From positions 1 to 36,090 of the forward strand of contig JAIPJR010000021.1 of assembly GCA_021734045.1 (NCBI GenBank): a stretch of 36,090 bases of DNA. Reading direction: 5' to 3'. Below are positions 8,551 to 17,712 of the stretch, one piece after another (the stretch's first letter is position 1; the number at the start of each line of letters is the position of its first letter). This stretch comes from Fidelibacterota bacterium. Its GTDB lineage: Bacteria; Fidelibacterota; UBA8477. Made by a program: the position numbers and the translations under genes. Below the pieces are notes generated by a model. That model worked only from the letters and a program-made list of their open reading frames with translations, had not been told where the DNA came from and did not search any database.

Positions 8551-8595
8551 ATTCTTTGTGTTGATTTTGTTGGATTTAGGGGTGATGAAAAGAAG

Positions 8596-8668
<73 letters not shown>

Positions 8669-8982
8669 CGTCACGGTAATGCCCTAAAGGCGGAACCGGA
8701 CTACGCTTTGAAAAAAAGCGCGCAAAAGTACTTTGCCACCCCCCAAAATGCAAGTTTGATTATCTCAGTCACATCCTCCGGGTCACCACCTTATTCGATG
8801 ATGCACCCTGTCTTCAATTTCCCTGCACAAATTTCCGCGATTCTACCCACAGAAAGCCTTCTTTCTTTTGGTTGTGAGTCATTACTTTACCGCGCTAAAA
8901 CCGGACACGGATTCCATACAACATGAAATTAGCAGTGAAAAGCAAGCAAAATTCTCCGGCAAAACCTTCGCAGATACTATTG

Positions 8983-10557
8983 ATGAAATGGTTTTCGGTC
9001 AGGCCGGTACTGCTCAGCCTGGGGATTGCACTTTCACTGGTATTTTGTAACCTGTCTGATGGGGAAAGGCACCGGGCGATCCCTGAACAGGGCGGCATTT
9101 TAAAAATGCTAATTTATCCGCCCTTGACGCTGGACCCGGTGAATGACCTGTCCGTTTACGAGAGCTTTCTTTTGAATCAGGTTCACGCCGGCCTGGTTCA
9201 ATTGGACGAAGGTCTTCAGCCCATTCCCGGATTGGCGGAATTCTGGACCATCGACAGCTCATTTACGCGCTTCACATTCCGATTAAGAGGCCAAATCAGG
9301 TTCCATAACGGCAAACCATTGCAAATGCAGGATGTGTACGAAAGCTTCCTGTATTTGATTAAACGCGATGCACAGCAATCCACTGCAGTTCATCATTTCA
9401 TTGATGAAATACGGGGTGTTGACGAATGGCTGGCTGGTGAAAGTCAAGAACTACCAGGCATCACCATATTGGACAGCATCCATATCCAATTCACGCTCAA
9501 GCACAGTACACCGGATTTCCTCTACTTCTTTACAGCCGACCAGGCTAAAATTATGCTACGGGAAAAACCTCATACACCACCGGTCGGCACTGGCCCCTTC
9601 ATCATCCGGCAAATTTCTGATACGCTGATTACACTTACACCATTTCGGGATTATTCGTCAAAAAAAGCCTATCTGGATAGCATCCTTCTCTATCTGGATG
9701 ATACTGCCAGCGGAGAAAAAGAATTTGAGTACCTGCTTAATGGGAAGATTAATTTCATCGAATGTCCACTCTGGGCGGTGGATACCCTTGCAACGATTAC
9801 CCGGTTTCAGACACAAAAACGATTAAGCCTGGAATTTGACTTCATTGGGCTCAGGATTGATAAACCACCGCTCAATGATAAAAACTTTCGGATCCTGCTA
9901 TTTCAGAGTATTGACTGGTCACGACTGATTAATCCTGACAACCCCTATTTTGACCGGGCAAAGGGTGTCATCCCACCAGGGATGGATGGGTATCGTCCAG
10001 ACTTAGTGCATCCATTGCTAAAACCTGAAAATCAAAAGACCCCTAAAATCCATTTGCCTAAAAAATTTGATCGCTCCCTGATCTATGGTGTGGTCGATAC
10101 TGTCTATGTGAACACCGAAGATGATTTTATCCTGCAGGACTGGACTGCATTGGGGGTACCCTTAAAATGGCCGCCCTTCACATGGCGGAGTTTTGATCAT
10201 GCCCTGATTCGTGGTGAAATGGATTTTTTCGTAATGGGCTGGCTGGTGGAAATCCCCAGCACACCTCGTTACCTATACAATCTTTTTCACTCCAATGGCG
10301 TGGGAAATTACTTCGGCTATAATAATGCCCGTGTCGATGCATTAATTCAATCGGCGCTTCACACAGATGATAAACGCCAACAAATCCTGTTGTGCCAGAC
10401 GATAGAGGACAGCATTTTAATCGACATGCCTGTTATACCATCTTCATTCGTATTCAATGCCTATGCGTACGATGCACGCTTCAGGAATGTGAGCCTGAGC
10501 GAAATGGGACTGCCGACACTACGCTGCGAAGAAATCTGGATAGAGAAAAAGGAATAG
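8983..10557 (+). CDS. ABC-type solute-binding protein family 5 lipoprotein
   Basis: This is an extracytoplasmic binding protein of the oligopeptide/nickel type (SBP_bac_5), 524 residues from ATG 8983. A probable lipoprotein signal ends at Cys 22 (LSLVFC, phenylalanine at -1 being unusual). The fold is recognisable from GGILKMLIYPPLTLDPVND, the FRLRGQIRFHNGKPLQMQDVYESF block (family form: F.DG.PLTA.DV..S), PVGTGPFII and the C-terminal half. An in-frame ATG at 8923 would add 20 residues before the signal peptide. Neither start has a good ribosome binding site. No permease or ATPase gene is near. The next gene, 12 bases on, is a histidine kinase with a periplasmic domain. I infer a role in ligand sensing rather than, or besides, import. 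Confidence 0.88.
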   Translation: MKWFSVRPVLLSLGIALSLVFCNLSDGERHRAIPEQGGILKMLIYPPLTLDPVNDLSVYESFLLNQVHAGLVQLDEGLQPIPGLAEFWTIDSSFTRFTFRLRGQIRFHNGKPLQMQDVYESFLYLIKRDAQQSTAVHHFIDEIRGVDEWLAGESQELPGITILDSIHIQFTLKHSTPDFLYFFTADQAKIMLREKPHTPPVGTGPFIIRQISDTLITLTPFRDYSSKKAYLDSILLYLDDTASGEKEFEYLLNGKINFIECPLWAVDTLATITRFQTQKRLSLEFDFIGLRIDKPPLNDKNFRILLFQSIDWSRLINPDNPYFDRAKGVIPPGMDGYRPDLVHPLLKPENQKTPKIHLPKKFDRSLIYGVVDTVYVNTEDDFILQDWTALGVPLKWPPFTWRSFDHALIRGEMDFFVMGWLVEIPSTPRYLYNLFHSNGVGNYFGYNNARVDALIQSALHTDDKRQQILLCQTIEDSILIDMPVIPSSFVFNAYAYDARFRNVSLSEMGLPTLRCEEIWIEKKE

Positions 10558-10569
10558 AATAGTGAAGCT

Positions 10570-12888
10570 ATGAATACCCGCCCTCTTTGGCTCAGATTCG
10601 CCATCCGCCTAAGCCTGGCACTCACTGCCATGGTCCTGGCAATGCTGGCACTCTTTGTCTCCTTCTACCAATACGCCCATATCCAGGAAGCTAAAGAGTA
10701 TGTCCACACCTTTAGTCAAGCCCTGGCGAAACAAATTCAGCCTGCGCTCCTCACTTACAATCAGAGTGAATTAGAAAATTTAGTTACCTATCTGGATTTG
10801 CAGCAGCATATCCTCTGGCTCACTGTTTATAATGCCGATGGTGAACAAATTATTGACCGATCCTATACACCCCTGTCGGATCCGGAGCGGGAAATGTATC
10901 TGCCTCAACAGTTGGAAGAGGTGCCACAACACCCAAGTTTCACCCAGATCAATCTGATGGGGCATTATGACTCAACACCCGCCCTGCACTACATGATGCC
11001 AATTCGTGTCGAAGGCAGTGACGCCATCTGGGGAAGTATAAATCTCGGGTACACCCTGGCTTCCAATATCTTCACTACCGGTCATCTTTTTCAGCTTTTT
11101 GGTATTCTGGCACTCTTTGGATTGGTTATCGGTGTGATCATTGTCCGTTTCTTTTCAAATTGGATAACCCAGCCCATCCAAAACCTTCACAAGGCCACCC
11201 GCAGTATCTCTACCGGTGATTACACGGTTAATCTTTATCCAACCGGCGCAGATGAATTCGCGGAATTGGCCCGCTCCTTCAATCTCATGTCAGCAGAAAT
11301 CAGCCGCACCCGTGAAAAATTACAACAACAGGCAGAAAACCTGGAAGAGATGGTGGAGGCGCGCACTGTTGAGTTAGAAGAATCGAAAGAATTTAATGAG
11401 CGTCTCATCCGGGCATTACCTGACACCATCGCTATTCATCAAAATGGCGTTTTGAAGTTTGTGAATGACGCCGGACTTAAGCTGTTGGGTTACTCTGACC
11501 CGGCGGAAGTCATCGGCCGGCCGGTTCTGGATTTTGTCCACCCACGGTATCATGATACCATCCGTGAACGGGTGCGCCGGGTGAATGACGAGGGACGACG
11601 CGTACCTCTCACAGATGAAGTGTTCATCCGGAAAGACCGGTCGGAAATTATCGTGGAGGTTGCTGCAGGACCAATACAGTACAAAGGTGAGCCTGCGGTG
11701 GTGGTCTCACTGCGGGATATCACGGATATTCGTCTCCTCCAACAACAAGCGGCCCGCGCCGAGCGCCTGGAAACAGTGGGAAACATCGCCGCGCAGGTAG
11801 CCCATGATCTGAACAACCTGCTCACACCTATTGTTGCTTATCCCGATATGATATTGGCACTTTTGGATGATAATCACCGTGCCATTCGATTCATTGAAGA
11901 CATTAAACGCCACGGCGAACGTATCGCTGAAATCAATCAACAGCTTTTGACGTTAAGTCGGCGAGGACATTATAACCTGGAGCCCTTGTCTCTAAATGAT
12001 GTACTGAAAGAGGTCACGCGCCTCATCACCGTACCCCAGCAGGTGCATCTTAAGCTGGCATTATCCGATGACCTCTTCACGATTTCCGGCGGCGAAAGCC
12101 AGCTTTCCCGTGTCTTCAGTAATCTTTTACTGAATGCCATGGACGCCATGGATAATCAGGGTGAGATTTTGGTTAAATCCTACAACGCATATCTGGACAA
12201 ACCCATTATTGGATACGAACGGGTGGAGCGTGGTGAATATGCCGTGGTTTCAATCTCGGATAATGGGACCGGCATTGAGAAGGAGCACCTGTCCCGGATT
12301 TTTGATCCTTTTTTCACCACCAAGACAGCCAGTAAAGTCCACGGCTCGGGCTTGGGATTGTCCGTGGTTCGTAATGTCATTCGTGACCACCAGGGCTATA
12401 TCGATCTCGAGACTGGCCCCACCGGTACCACCTTCACCCTTTACCTGCCGGCAACCCGGTCTGACGAGCTGAACAACATGGATACCGCTTCAGATTTTCA
12501 GGGACATGAACACATTTTGGTGGTGGATGATGATTTGCTCCAGTTTAATGTTTTGGACGAATTACTCAGTTCACTGGGGTATCATGTTTCCTATGCCGGC
12601 ACACCGGAAAAAGCCATCTCCATGTGCCAGCAAACACCCTATGATATCTTGGTCCTGGATATGGTGCTGGATTCCGACTTGGATGGCGTTGATGTGTTTC
12701 TGCAAGTTCGCAGATTTCGCCCGGAGCAAAAGGCCATCATCATCTCGGGATTTGCCGAGAGTCATCGGGTGAAAGCCGGACTGAATGCGGGTATCGGAAG
12801 TTTTATACGGAAGCCGCTCACGCTGGATAAAATCGCCCACGCAATTCGTGAAGAATTAGACCGGGTGGATACCAGCGGTGAGCTCTAA
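10570..12888 (+). CDS. Hybrid sensor histidine kinase (periplasmic sensor-HAMP-PAS-HisKA-HATPase-REC)
   Basis: This is a 772-residue membrane kinase. It has TM1 at about 12-34, a periplasmic sensor at about 35-170, TM2 at about 172-194, HAMP at 195-248, a coiled coil at 245-275 and PAS at 276-388. The phosphoacceptor H412 lies in AHDLNNLLTP. The ATPase domain has the N-box around N522, DNGTG at 564-568 and GSGLGL at 592-597. The C-terminal receiver (about 647-765) has acidic residues at 653-655, phospho-acceptor D697, S726 and K748. There is no output domain, so phosphate must pass to another protein. It probably shares a transcript with the binding-protein gene 12 bases upstream, as in systems where a binding protein presents ligand to the kinase. 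Its 3' end overlaps the convergent gene at 12885 by four bases. Confidence 0.93.
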   Translation: MNTRPLWLRFAIRLSLALTAMVLAMLALFVSFYQYAHIQEAKEYVHTFSQALAKQIQPALLTYNQSELENLVTYLDLQQHILWLTVYNADGEQIIDRSYTPLSDPEREMYLPQQLEEVPQHPSFTQINLMGHYDSTPALHYMMPIRVEGSDAIWGSINLGYTLASNIFTTGHLFQLFGILALFGLVIGVIIVRFFSNWITQPIQNLHKATRSISTGDYTVNLYPTGADEFAELARSFNLMSAEISRTREKLQQQAENLEEMVEARTVELEESKEFNERLIRALPDTIAIHQNGVLKFVNDAGLKLLGYSDPAEVIGRPVLDFVHPRYHDTIRERVRRVNDEGRRVPLTDEVFIRKDRSEIIVEVAAGPIQYKGEPAVVVSLRDITDIRLLQQQAARAERLETVGNIAAQVAHDLNNLLTPIVAYPDMILALLDDNHRAIRFIEDIKRHGERIAEINQQLLTLSRRGHYNLEPLSLNDVLKEVTRLITVPQQVHLKLALSDDLFTISGGESQLSRVFSNLLLNAMDAMDNQGEILVKSYNAYLDKPIIGYERVERGEYAVVSISDNGTGIEKEHLSRIFDPFFTTKTASKVHGSGLGLSVVRNVIRDHQGYIDLETGPTGTTFTLYLPATRSDELNNMDTASDFQGHEHILVVDDDLLQFNVLDELLSSLGYHVSYAGTPEKAISMCQQTPYDILVLDMVLDSDLDGVDVFLQVRRFRPEQKAIIISGFAESHRVKAGLNAGIGSFIRKPLTLDKIAHAIREELDRVDTSGEL

Positions 12889-13337
12889 AATTTCTCGCCC
12901 TTCTTCTCTCTAATTTGACTTCCCACCGGCCGGACCCGATCCCAGACAGAGTAAATCAATCCAATCATACCGATGACCTGTAGCGCGGATAAGGCAAATG
13001 CGGTGACACGAACCCAGTCGTCCTGCCAGATTCCCATGAAAATTTCAAATACAAATCGTCCCAATGTACTGATAGTAAATATCCAGTAAAACTTCTGCAC
13101 CCGGTCCGGATCGTACTTGGTATCCTCCTTCGTCGGCCGAGGAAAAAACCACACCGCCACACCCAAAATCATCATCATCATACCACCGACCAGTAAAACA
13201 TGGGTGTGGACAGTTACCAAGGTCACCGGATAAGGCCAGCCGAAGGTTTTCGCGCCATACATATAGAGTCCGGTGAGAAATCCCAGAATGAAAAAGACAA
13301 ACGATGTTTTTATGAAATACCGTACCATCGAAAACAT
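12885..13337 (-). CDS. Small four-helix membrane protein, heme-copper oxidase subunit I-like
   Basis: This 150-residue protein has four predicted membrane helices (about 9-28, 40-65, 83-104 and 110-132). The second helix starts with HTHVLLVGG (H44, H46). This resembles helices of heme-copper oxidase or nitric-oxide reductase subunit I and related short cytochrome c oxidase subunit I-like proteins, so it might bind heme. It is far too short to be an oxidase. The start at 13337 is supported by GGGGAGG five bases upstream. It is a single gene, convergent with the hybrid kinase and overlapping it by four bases. The function is unknown and the family call is tentative. Confidence 0.75.
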   Translation of the reverse strand: MFSMVRYFIKTSFVFFILGFLTGLYMYGAKTFGWPYPVTLVTVHTHVLLVGGMMMMILGVAVWFFPRPTKEDTKYDPDRVQKFYWIFTISTLGRFVFEIFMGIWQDDWVRVTAFALSALQVIGMIGLIYSVWDRVRPVGSQIREKKGEKF

Positions 13338-13466
13338 GACAGCCTCCCCGTGAATTAGCTTTTTAGCGTGACAGTGAAGATATTATCCAACCCGGTTGGT
13401 TTCCAAGCCGGATTCCCACCTCCTCCGGTATTGGTTCCTAACCATTTGAAATTATATTCACACCTT

Positions 13467-14549
13467 ATGCCTGCCCAAACTCAGCTTGTCCATCTGCGTG
13501 ACTACTCTCTGGAAGAGCTTGAAACCTTTTTCATCGAATTGGGGGAAAAGCCCTTTCGCGCTCGGCAGGTCTTTCAGTGGATGTGGGACAAAAAGGCTAC
13601 CGAATTTTCCCAGATGACCAACATTTCCAAAACCCTCAGCGCTCGTCTGGAAGAAATTGCCACGCTGAATCGAACCCGGATTGTCTATACCTCCCGCTCT
13701 TCCGCCACGGAAACTCGCAAATTATTGGTGCAAATGATGGACGGAAAGACCGTGGAGACCGTCCTCATTCCGGAAGAATCCCGAGTAACGGTCTGCCTGT
13801 CTTCCCAGGTGGGTTGTGCGCTGGATTGTGATTTTTGCGCCACGGGTAAAATGGGACTGCTGCGGAACCTCACAGCAGGTGAAATCGCGGATCAATTGCG
13901 TCACGCAATGGCAATCAGCCCCCGGCCTATCACCAACATCGTTTTCATGGGCATGGGTGAACCCTTTCACAACTACCGGGAGGTGCTTAAAGCAGCGCAC
14001 ATAATAAACGGTGAACTGGGTTTCGGAATTGGCGCTCGTAAAATCACCATTTCCACCAGCGGTCTTGTTCCCCAAATCAAACGCTTCGCCGATGAAAACC
14101 AACGCTTCAAACTGGCCGTGAGCTTGAATGCCACACTGGATCAGCAGCGGGACATGCTCATGCCGATTAACCGCAAATGGAATATTCGGGAGTTGGTGGA
14201 TGCGTGTCGTTATTATGTGGAAAAAACCACCAATATGATGACTTTCGAGTATGTCCTGTTGAATGGCATTAACGATACACCGGCGGATGCCAGACGATTG
14301 TTGCGAATCGCTCAGCAGGTTCTGTGCAAGGTTAATGTCATTCCCTATAACGATATTAAGGGGCGTTATCAGCGGCCGCCGGATCAGACGATTGAAGCTT
14401 TTTTGAAAGAACTGAGTACAGGCAAATTCCCGGTCACTGTCCGCTGGAGTCGTGGTGATGATATTGATGCCGCCTGCGGGCAGCTTGCCACCACAACAGA
14501 CGAACTTGATTTAACGCTCTACACACCCAATCTAACCAAACACGAGTAG
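13467..14549 (+). CDS. rlmN: 23S rRNA/tRNA adenine C2-methyltransferase (radical SAM)
   Basis: RlmN methylates A2503 of 23S rRNA and A37 of some tRNAs at C2. The radical-SAM cluster motif CALDCDFC gives C117, C121 and C124. The two cysteines of the methyl-transfer mechanism are C110 (in VCLSSQVGC) and C337 (in AACGQLA). The MGMGEP motif and the GARKITISTSGLVPQI segment complete the family pattern. The length of 360 residues from ATG 13467 is typical. A GTG at 13368 in the same frame would add 33 residues not seen in the family. The purine nucleoside phosphorylase gene starts six bases after the stop, suggesting co-transcription. Confidence 0.96.
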   Translation: MPAQTQLVHLRDYSLEELETFFIELGEKPFRARQVFQWMWDKKATEFSQMTNISKTLSARLEEIATLNRTRIVYTSRSSATETRKLLVQMMDGKTVETVLIPEESRVTVCLSSQVGCALDCDFCATGKMGLLRNLTAGEIADQLRHAMAISPRPITNIVFMGMGEPFHNYREVLKAAHIINGELGFGIGARKITISTSGLVPQIKRFADENQRFKLAVSLNATLDQQRDMLMPINRKWNIRELVDACRYYVEKTTNMMTFEYVLLNGINDTPADARRLLRIAQQVLCKVNVIPYNDIKGRYQRPPDQTIEAFLKELSTGKFPVTVRWSRGDDIDAACGQLATTTDELDLTLYTPNLTKHE

Positions 14550-14555
14550 CATGCT

Positions 14556-15356
14556 ATGAATGCCCCACAATCCCATCATCGATCCGTAGAAACCGCCGTG
14601 AAGGCCATTCAAAACCAAGCGGGCTTTAAAGGTTCGGTGGGATTAGTACTGGGGTCCGGTTTGGGACAATTTGCTGAAGAACTGATGGAGACCACGACCC
14701 TTCCTTATCAGGAAATTCCCGGATTTCCCCAATCCACGGTCGAAGGACATTCCGGAGAATTGGTTTACGGTCGTGCGGGTGCATTAGACGTGCTTGTTAT
14801 GCGGGGACGGGTTCATTTTTACGAAGGGTATTCGCTGGAAGAGGTGGTATTCCCCATCCGGGTTCTGTACGGTCTGGGAGCCCGCACACTGATCATCACC
14901 AACGCCGCCGGTAGCGTGAATACAGAATTTTCTCCCGGTGACCTCATGGTCATTGACCGGCAGCTGAATCTCACGGGTCGCTCTATCATGGCGGGCGACG
15001 AACCGTTGCGGCCCTATTTACGCCGTCTGGGTGACTTGGTGGAACGTGCGGGACGGGAAATGCAAATCCCCATTCGCCGTGGCTGCTACGCCGGTCTTAC
15101 CGGACCCAGTTACGAAACGCCAGCAGAAATCCGTTTTTTGCGCCACCTGGGCGCGGACGCTGTAGGGATGTCCACCATCCACGAAACCATCCAGGCGTAT
15201 CAATTGGGGATGGAGGTACTGGGCATCTCCTGTCTCACCAATTACGCTGCCGGCATTCTGAATCAGCCCTTAAGTCATGAAGAGGTAATTGCCACCGGCA
15301 AGCGGATTGAAAAGGCTTTTACCGGACTATTGCATCGCGTTTTATCGCAATTCTAA
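14556..15356 (+). CDS. Purine nucleoside phosphorylase (trimeric type)
   Basis: This enzyme splits purine (deoxy)nucleosides with phosphate into base and (deoxy)ribose-1-phosphate for salvage. At 266 residues it has the size of the trimeric PNP class. It shows the phosphate loop GSGLG (33-37), GHSG with H65, RVHFYEGY (85-92), NAAGS (116-120), and TGPSYETPAEIRFLR. The base-recognition region is GMSTIHETI with TN further on. In many homologues the GMST motif is followed by V(P/H)E, so Ile here is a mild variation. It lies directly behind rlmN with a six-base gap. The usual symbol would be punA, which I leave out because inosine-guanosine specificity is not shown. Confidence 0.94.
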   Translation: MNAPQSHHRSVETAVKAIQNQAGFKGSVGLVLGSGLGQFAEELMETTTLPYQEIPGFPQSTVEGHSGELVYGRAGALDVLVMRGRVHFYEGYSLEEVVFPIRVLYGLGARTLIITNAAGSVNTEFSPGDLMVIDRQLNLTGRSIMAGDEPLRPYLRRLGDLVERAGREMQIPIRRGCYAGLTGPSYETPAEIRFLRHLGADAVGMSTIHETIQAYQLGMEVLGISCLTNYAAGILNQPLSHEEVIATGKRIEKAFTGLLHRVLSQF

Positions 15357-15390
15357 TTCCTCGCCTGACCACATCAACATCACAAATCAT

Positions 15391-15424
15391 CATATCAAAT
15401 TGATATGCTTCTATCAAATTGATA
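15391..15424 (+). promoter_or_regulatory. Two ATCAAATTGAT palindromes upstream of the PDZ protein gene
   Basis: CATATCAAATTGATATG at 15391-15407 is a perfect 8+1+8 palindrome. TATCAAATTGATA at 15412-15424 is a second copy of its core, with centres 19 bases apart. They lie in an AT-rich region 80-110 bases before the sigma-54-like element at 15504. This spacing is usual for enhancer sites of NtrC-type activators, and one such activator is encoded at 18920-20269. The link is inference. Confidence 0.6.
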
Positions 15425-15503
15425 TATTAATTCAATCAAGATTACAAGTCTAAATATCTCGTAAGCTATTGTTATTACGGATTTTATTAAATTAACCAAA
15501 TCC

Positions 15504-15519
15504 TGGCATGCCGATTGAC
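15504..15519 (+). promoter_or_regulatory. Possible sigma-54 (-24/-12) promoter
   Basis: TGGCATG-N4-TTGAC has the conserved GG at 15505-15506 and TTG at 15515-15517 at the right spacing for a -24/-12 element. The normally invariant GC at -12 reads GA, so the match is imperfect. It lies 40-55 bases before ATG 15560. Confidence 0.3.
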
Positions 15520-15559
15520 CTGTATTGGCATGAACATGAAAACTGAAAGGGTCATACAA

Positions 15560-16822
15560 ATGAAACGCTTAACCAAAACCTCAATACTTTTTGCAATCAC
15601 CTTTTTCGCTGGTATCCCCTGGCAGGCCAAGGGGCAAGTGCCGGATTCGTCCGTTAAAACCGAAAAGATTATTCAGGTGGCCGCTGCCAATGTGGAGGCT
15701 GCCGCAGCACGGGTTGAACAGCAGCGCCTCATGGTGGAAAGAAAACAGGCCGCGCTGGAAGCCGAATCGGCACGCCTGGGAAAAGGTGCCGACAGTATAG
15801 CTGTGGATGCCGAATTGCGTGCCAAACCCCGGCTGGGCGTCTACCTAAGCAACCTCGACTTTGAAGACGCTTATAAAAAACGCTATCCCTACAATTATGG
15901 TGTGTATGTCTCCGGTGTTGTTGAGGGTGGCGGCGCCGATATGGCCGGCATTATCGAGGGCGATATTATCGTGACCTTTGATGGTGAAAAAGCCCAGTTT
16001 GAAGATCAACTGGTACGACTCATCCAAAGTAAGCGTGTGGGTGATACCGTTCCGGTGACCGTATTCCGCGATGAAAAAGAACTAACGCTGAATGTTACAC
16101 TCACCGCTGCTGGTGGTCGCACCGGAAAAATTGAAGGTGAATTCGTTTTCCGTTCCGGCGATGATCACAAGTCCGTGGGATATGGCGGTGGCGGCTGGAC
16201 GCCGGTCTGGATTGTCCAGGATATGTCAGATGTGAATGCCATGCTCACCAAGCTGAATCTGGGTGACATCGGTACCGACGGTGTTCTCATGCAGGGTGGC
16301 GGTGGCCACGGTAATGTGGGCAACGGCTGGTTCATCGGTGGTCAGGGCATGGGTTATACCATTGACCGCAAAGTTGGCATGACCATTGGTACCGACCAGG
16401 TTACCCGTCATTTGAAATTTGACATGAGTATGGGTGGTGTCATGCTGGATAAACGCTTTGCACTGACCAAAAACATGATCCCCTCCATTGGCTTTATGCT
16501 GGGTGGTGGTGCATATAACCTGGAAGTTTCCCAGACCAATGGTGAATATGACTGGTCCACGCTGGATACTGAATTAGCCAGTTCGTCTAATAATGCCATC
16601 AAGCTGCAGCGTGATTTCATCATCCTGCAACCCAAAGTCGGTCTGTTGATTCGAGTACTCCCCTGGATGGCGATTCGCGCCGAAGGTGGCTACGCCTACG
16701 GGTATTCCTGGCACAAAGGCTGGAAAGCCATGGTCGGGAACGATTCCTATGTGATTCAAAACTCTCCCGATACGCCCTTCCAGGGTGCGACCGCATCCGT
16801 TGGTCTGTGGTTTGGGTATTGA
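15560..16822 (+). CDS. Envelope protein with coiled coil, PDZ domain and beta-rich C-terminal region
   Basis: This is a 420-residue exported protein of unknown function. It has a signal peptide at about 1-25 and an Ala/Glu/Arg-rich coiled coil at about 32-75. A PDZ domain follows at about 90-175, with LGVYLSNLDF, the VVEGGGADMAGIIEGDIIVTFDGE core and VGDTVPVTVFRDEKE. The rest is a Gly-rich, alternating beta region (about 180-420) ending in aromatic GLWFGY, as an outer-membrane barrel would. ATG 15560 is preferred over an in-frame TTG at 15515 because GAAAGGG lies eight bases upstream and the signal peptide then starts correctly. It stands alone, with palindromes and a sigma-54-like box upstream and a terminator downstream. 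Confidence 0.82.
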   Translation: MKRLTKTSILFAITFFAGIPWQAKGQVPDSSVKTEKIIQVAAANVEAAAARVEQQRLMVERKQAALEAESARLGKGADSIAVDAELRAKPRLGVYLSNLDFEDAYKKRYPYNYGVYVSGVVEGGGADMAGIIEGDIIVTFDGEKAQFEDQLVRLIQSKRVGDTVPVTVFRDEKELTLNVTLTAAGGRTGKIEGEFVFRSGDDHKSVGYGGGGWTPVWIVQDMSDVNAMLTKLNLGDIGTDGVLMQGGGGHGNVGNGWFIGGQGMGYTIDRKVGMTIGTDQVTRHLKFDMSMGGVMLDKRFALTKNMIPSIGFMLGGGAYNLEVSQTNGEYDWSTLDTELASSSNNAIKLQRDFIILQPKVGLLIRVLPWMAIRAEGGYAYGYSWHKGWKAMVGNDSYVIQNSPDTPFQGATASVGLWFGY

Positions 16823-16876
16823 TGGGAATTCAGATAAAAGCCTGTATGTCTACAAACTTTAGCATCTCCTGTTTGG

Positions 16877-16913
16877 AAAGCACCGCCGGAAAACCAAGCC
16901 GGGCGGTGCTTTT
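16877..16913 (+). terminator. Terminator after the PDZ protein gene
   Basis: An 11-bp perfect stem AAAGCACCGCC / GGCGGTGCTTT (16877-16887 and 16902-16912) is followed by TTTC. It lies 54 bases after the stop codon. Confidence 0.85.
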
Positions 16914-16982
16914 CATCGGGCGATCAGTAAAAACGAGATGTCGTCATGCAAAAACATTGGTTTCTTCATAGGCAACGCAAAG

Positions 16983-17079
16983 GGATCATTGGAGATTAAC
17001 CCATACGCTCTGCTCTAATGATCCTGCTCCCAAACATAAGCCCATGGTTGGATTTTTAACCCTTTCACCATGGGCTTAT
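16983..17079 (+). other. Two successive hairpins, possible structured RNA
   Basis: Stem 1 pairs 16983-16994 with 17013-17024 (12 bp, one G-T, loop 18). Stem 2 pairs 17036-17047 with 17068-17079 (12 bp perfect, loop 20). They lie between the PDZ-gene terminator and the DUF4390 gene, in a 330-base gap without protein genes. No long T-run follows either stem. They could be a small RNA, a leader of the kinase operon, or a mobile repeat copy. Confidence 0.4.
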
Positions 17080-17151
17080 TGTATCTTTGCGAATCGATAG
17101 AAACGATATATTGCCGGACGAGGAAACCTGGAACATTCCCATCTGACCGCG

Positions 17152-17712
17152 ATGTACAATAAAATCATTACCACACTGCTTTCACTCGGAACCGCACTGT
17201 TCACAAATATCCAGGGTGTAGATGCTGAATTCACCAACGGTTTGATAGAGCAGGACGGGCAAATCATTGTCGCCAGTGCTGAATTGATAAATTGCTGGAC
17301 ACCGGAATTGGATCGCATTCTCCGATCAGGACATCCGGTGAAAATCACTTATCGTCTGGAACTGTTTGCCCGGGAAAACTTGCGAGCTCTCACATCCCAA
17401 TCAATTGCCCACGAGTTACGCTATAGCACACTGGACGACATCTTCACCATTTACCGCAGTGAGACTAACCAGGAAGTGACGGTTCGGAGCATTGAAAATG
17501 CCAAACTGGTATTGGCACAACTCAAGCGCGTTGGGATAATCAATGTTGATGAATTAGTGGATGATAAAACCTATTATCTTACCGTGAGTGCCGCATTGAA
17601 TCGAATCAGCCTGCCCGGGATGGATGAAGAATTGAACCTTATGGCTTACTGGAAAGGTATTCGTCCCGATTATCGCAGCGAATTTTTTACCAAAGCGGAT
17701 TTTTCTCAGTGA
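17152..17712 (+). CDS. DUF4390-family protein
   Basis: This 186-residue exported protein has a signal peptide at about 1-25. The body matches the DUF4390 pattern: IIVASAELINCWTPELDRILRSGHPVKITYRLELF near the start, then FTIYRSETNQEVTVRSIENA and the closing strand segment. In Proteobacteria DUF4390 genes sit directly before an NtrY-like kinase and an NtrC-like regulator, and the same order is seen here. The stop overlaps the GTG start of the kinase by four bases. It probably acts in the envelope as part of that signalling system. Its biochemical role is not known. Confidence 0.82.
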   Translation: MYNKIITTLLSLGTALFTNIQGVDAEFTNGLIEQDGQIIVASAELINCWTPELDRILRSGHPVKITYRLELFARENLRALTSQSIAHELRYSTLDDIFTIYRSETNQEVTVRSIENAKLVLAQLKRVGIINVDELVDDKTYYLTVSAALNRISLPGMDEELNLMAYWKGIRPDYRSEFFTKADFSQ

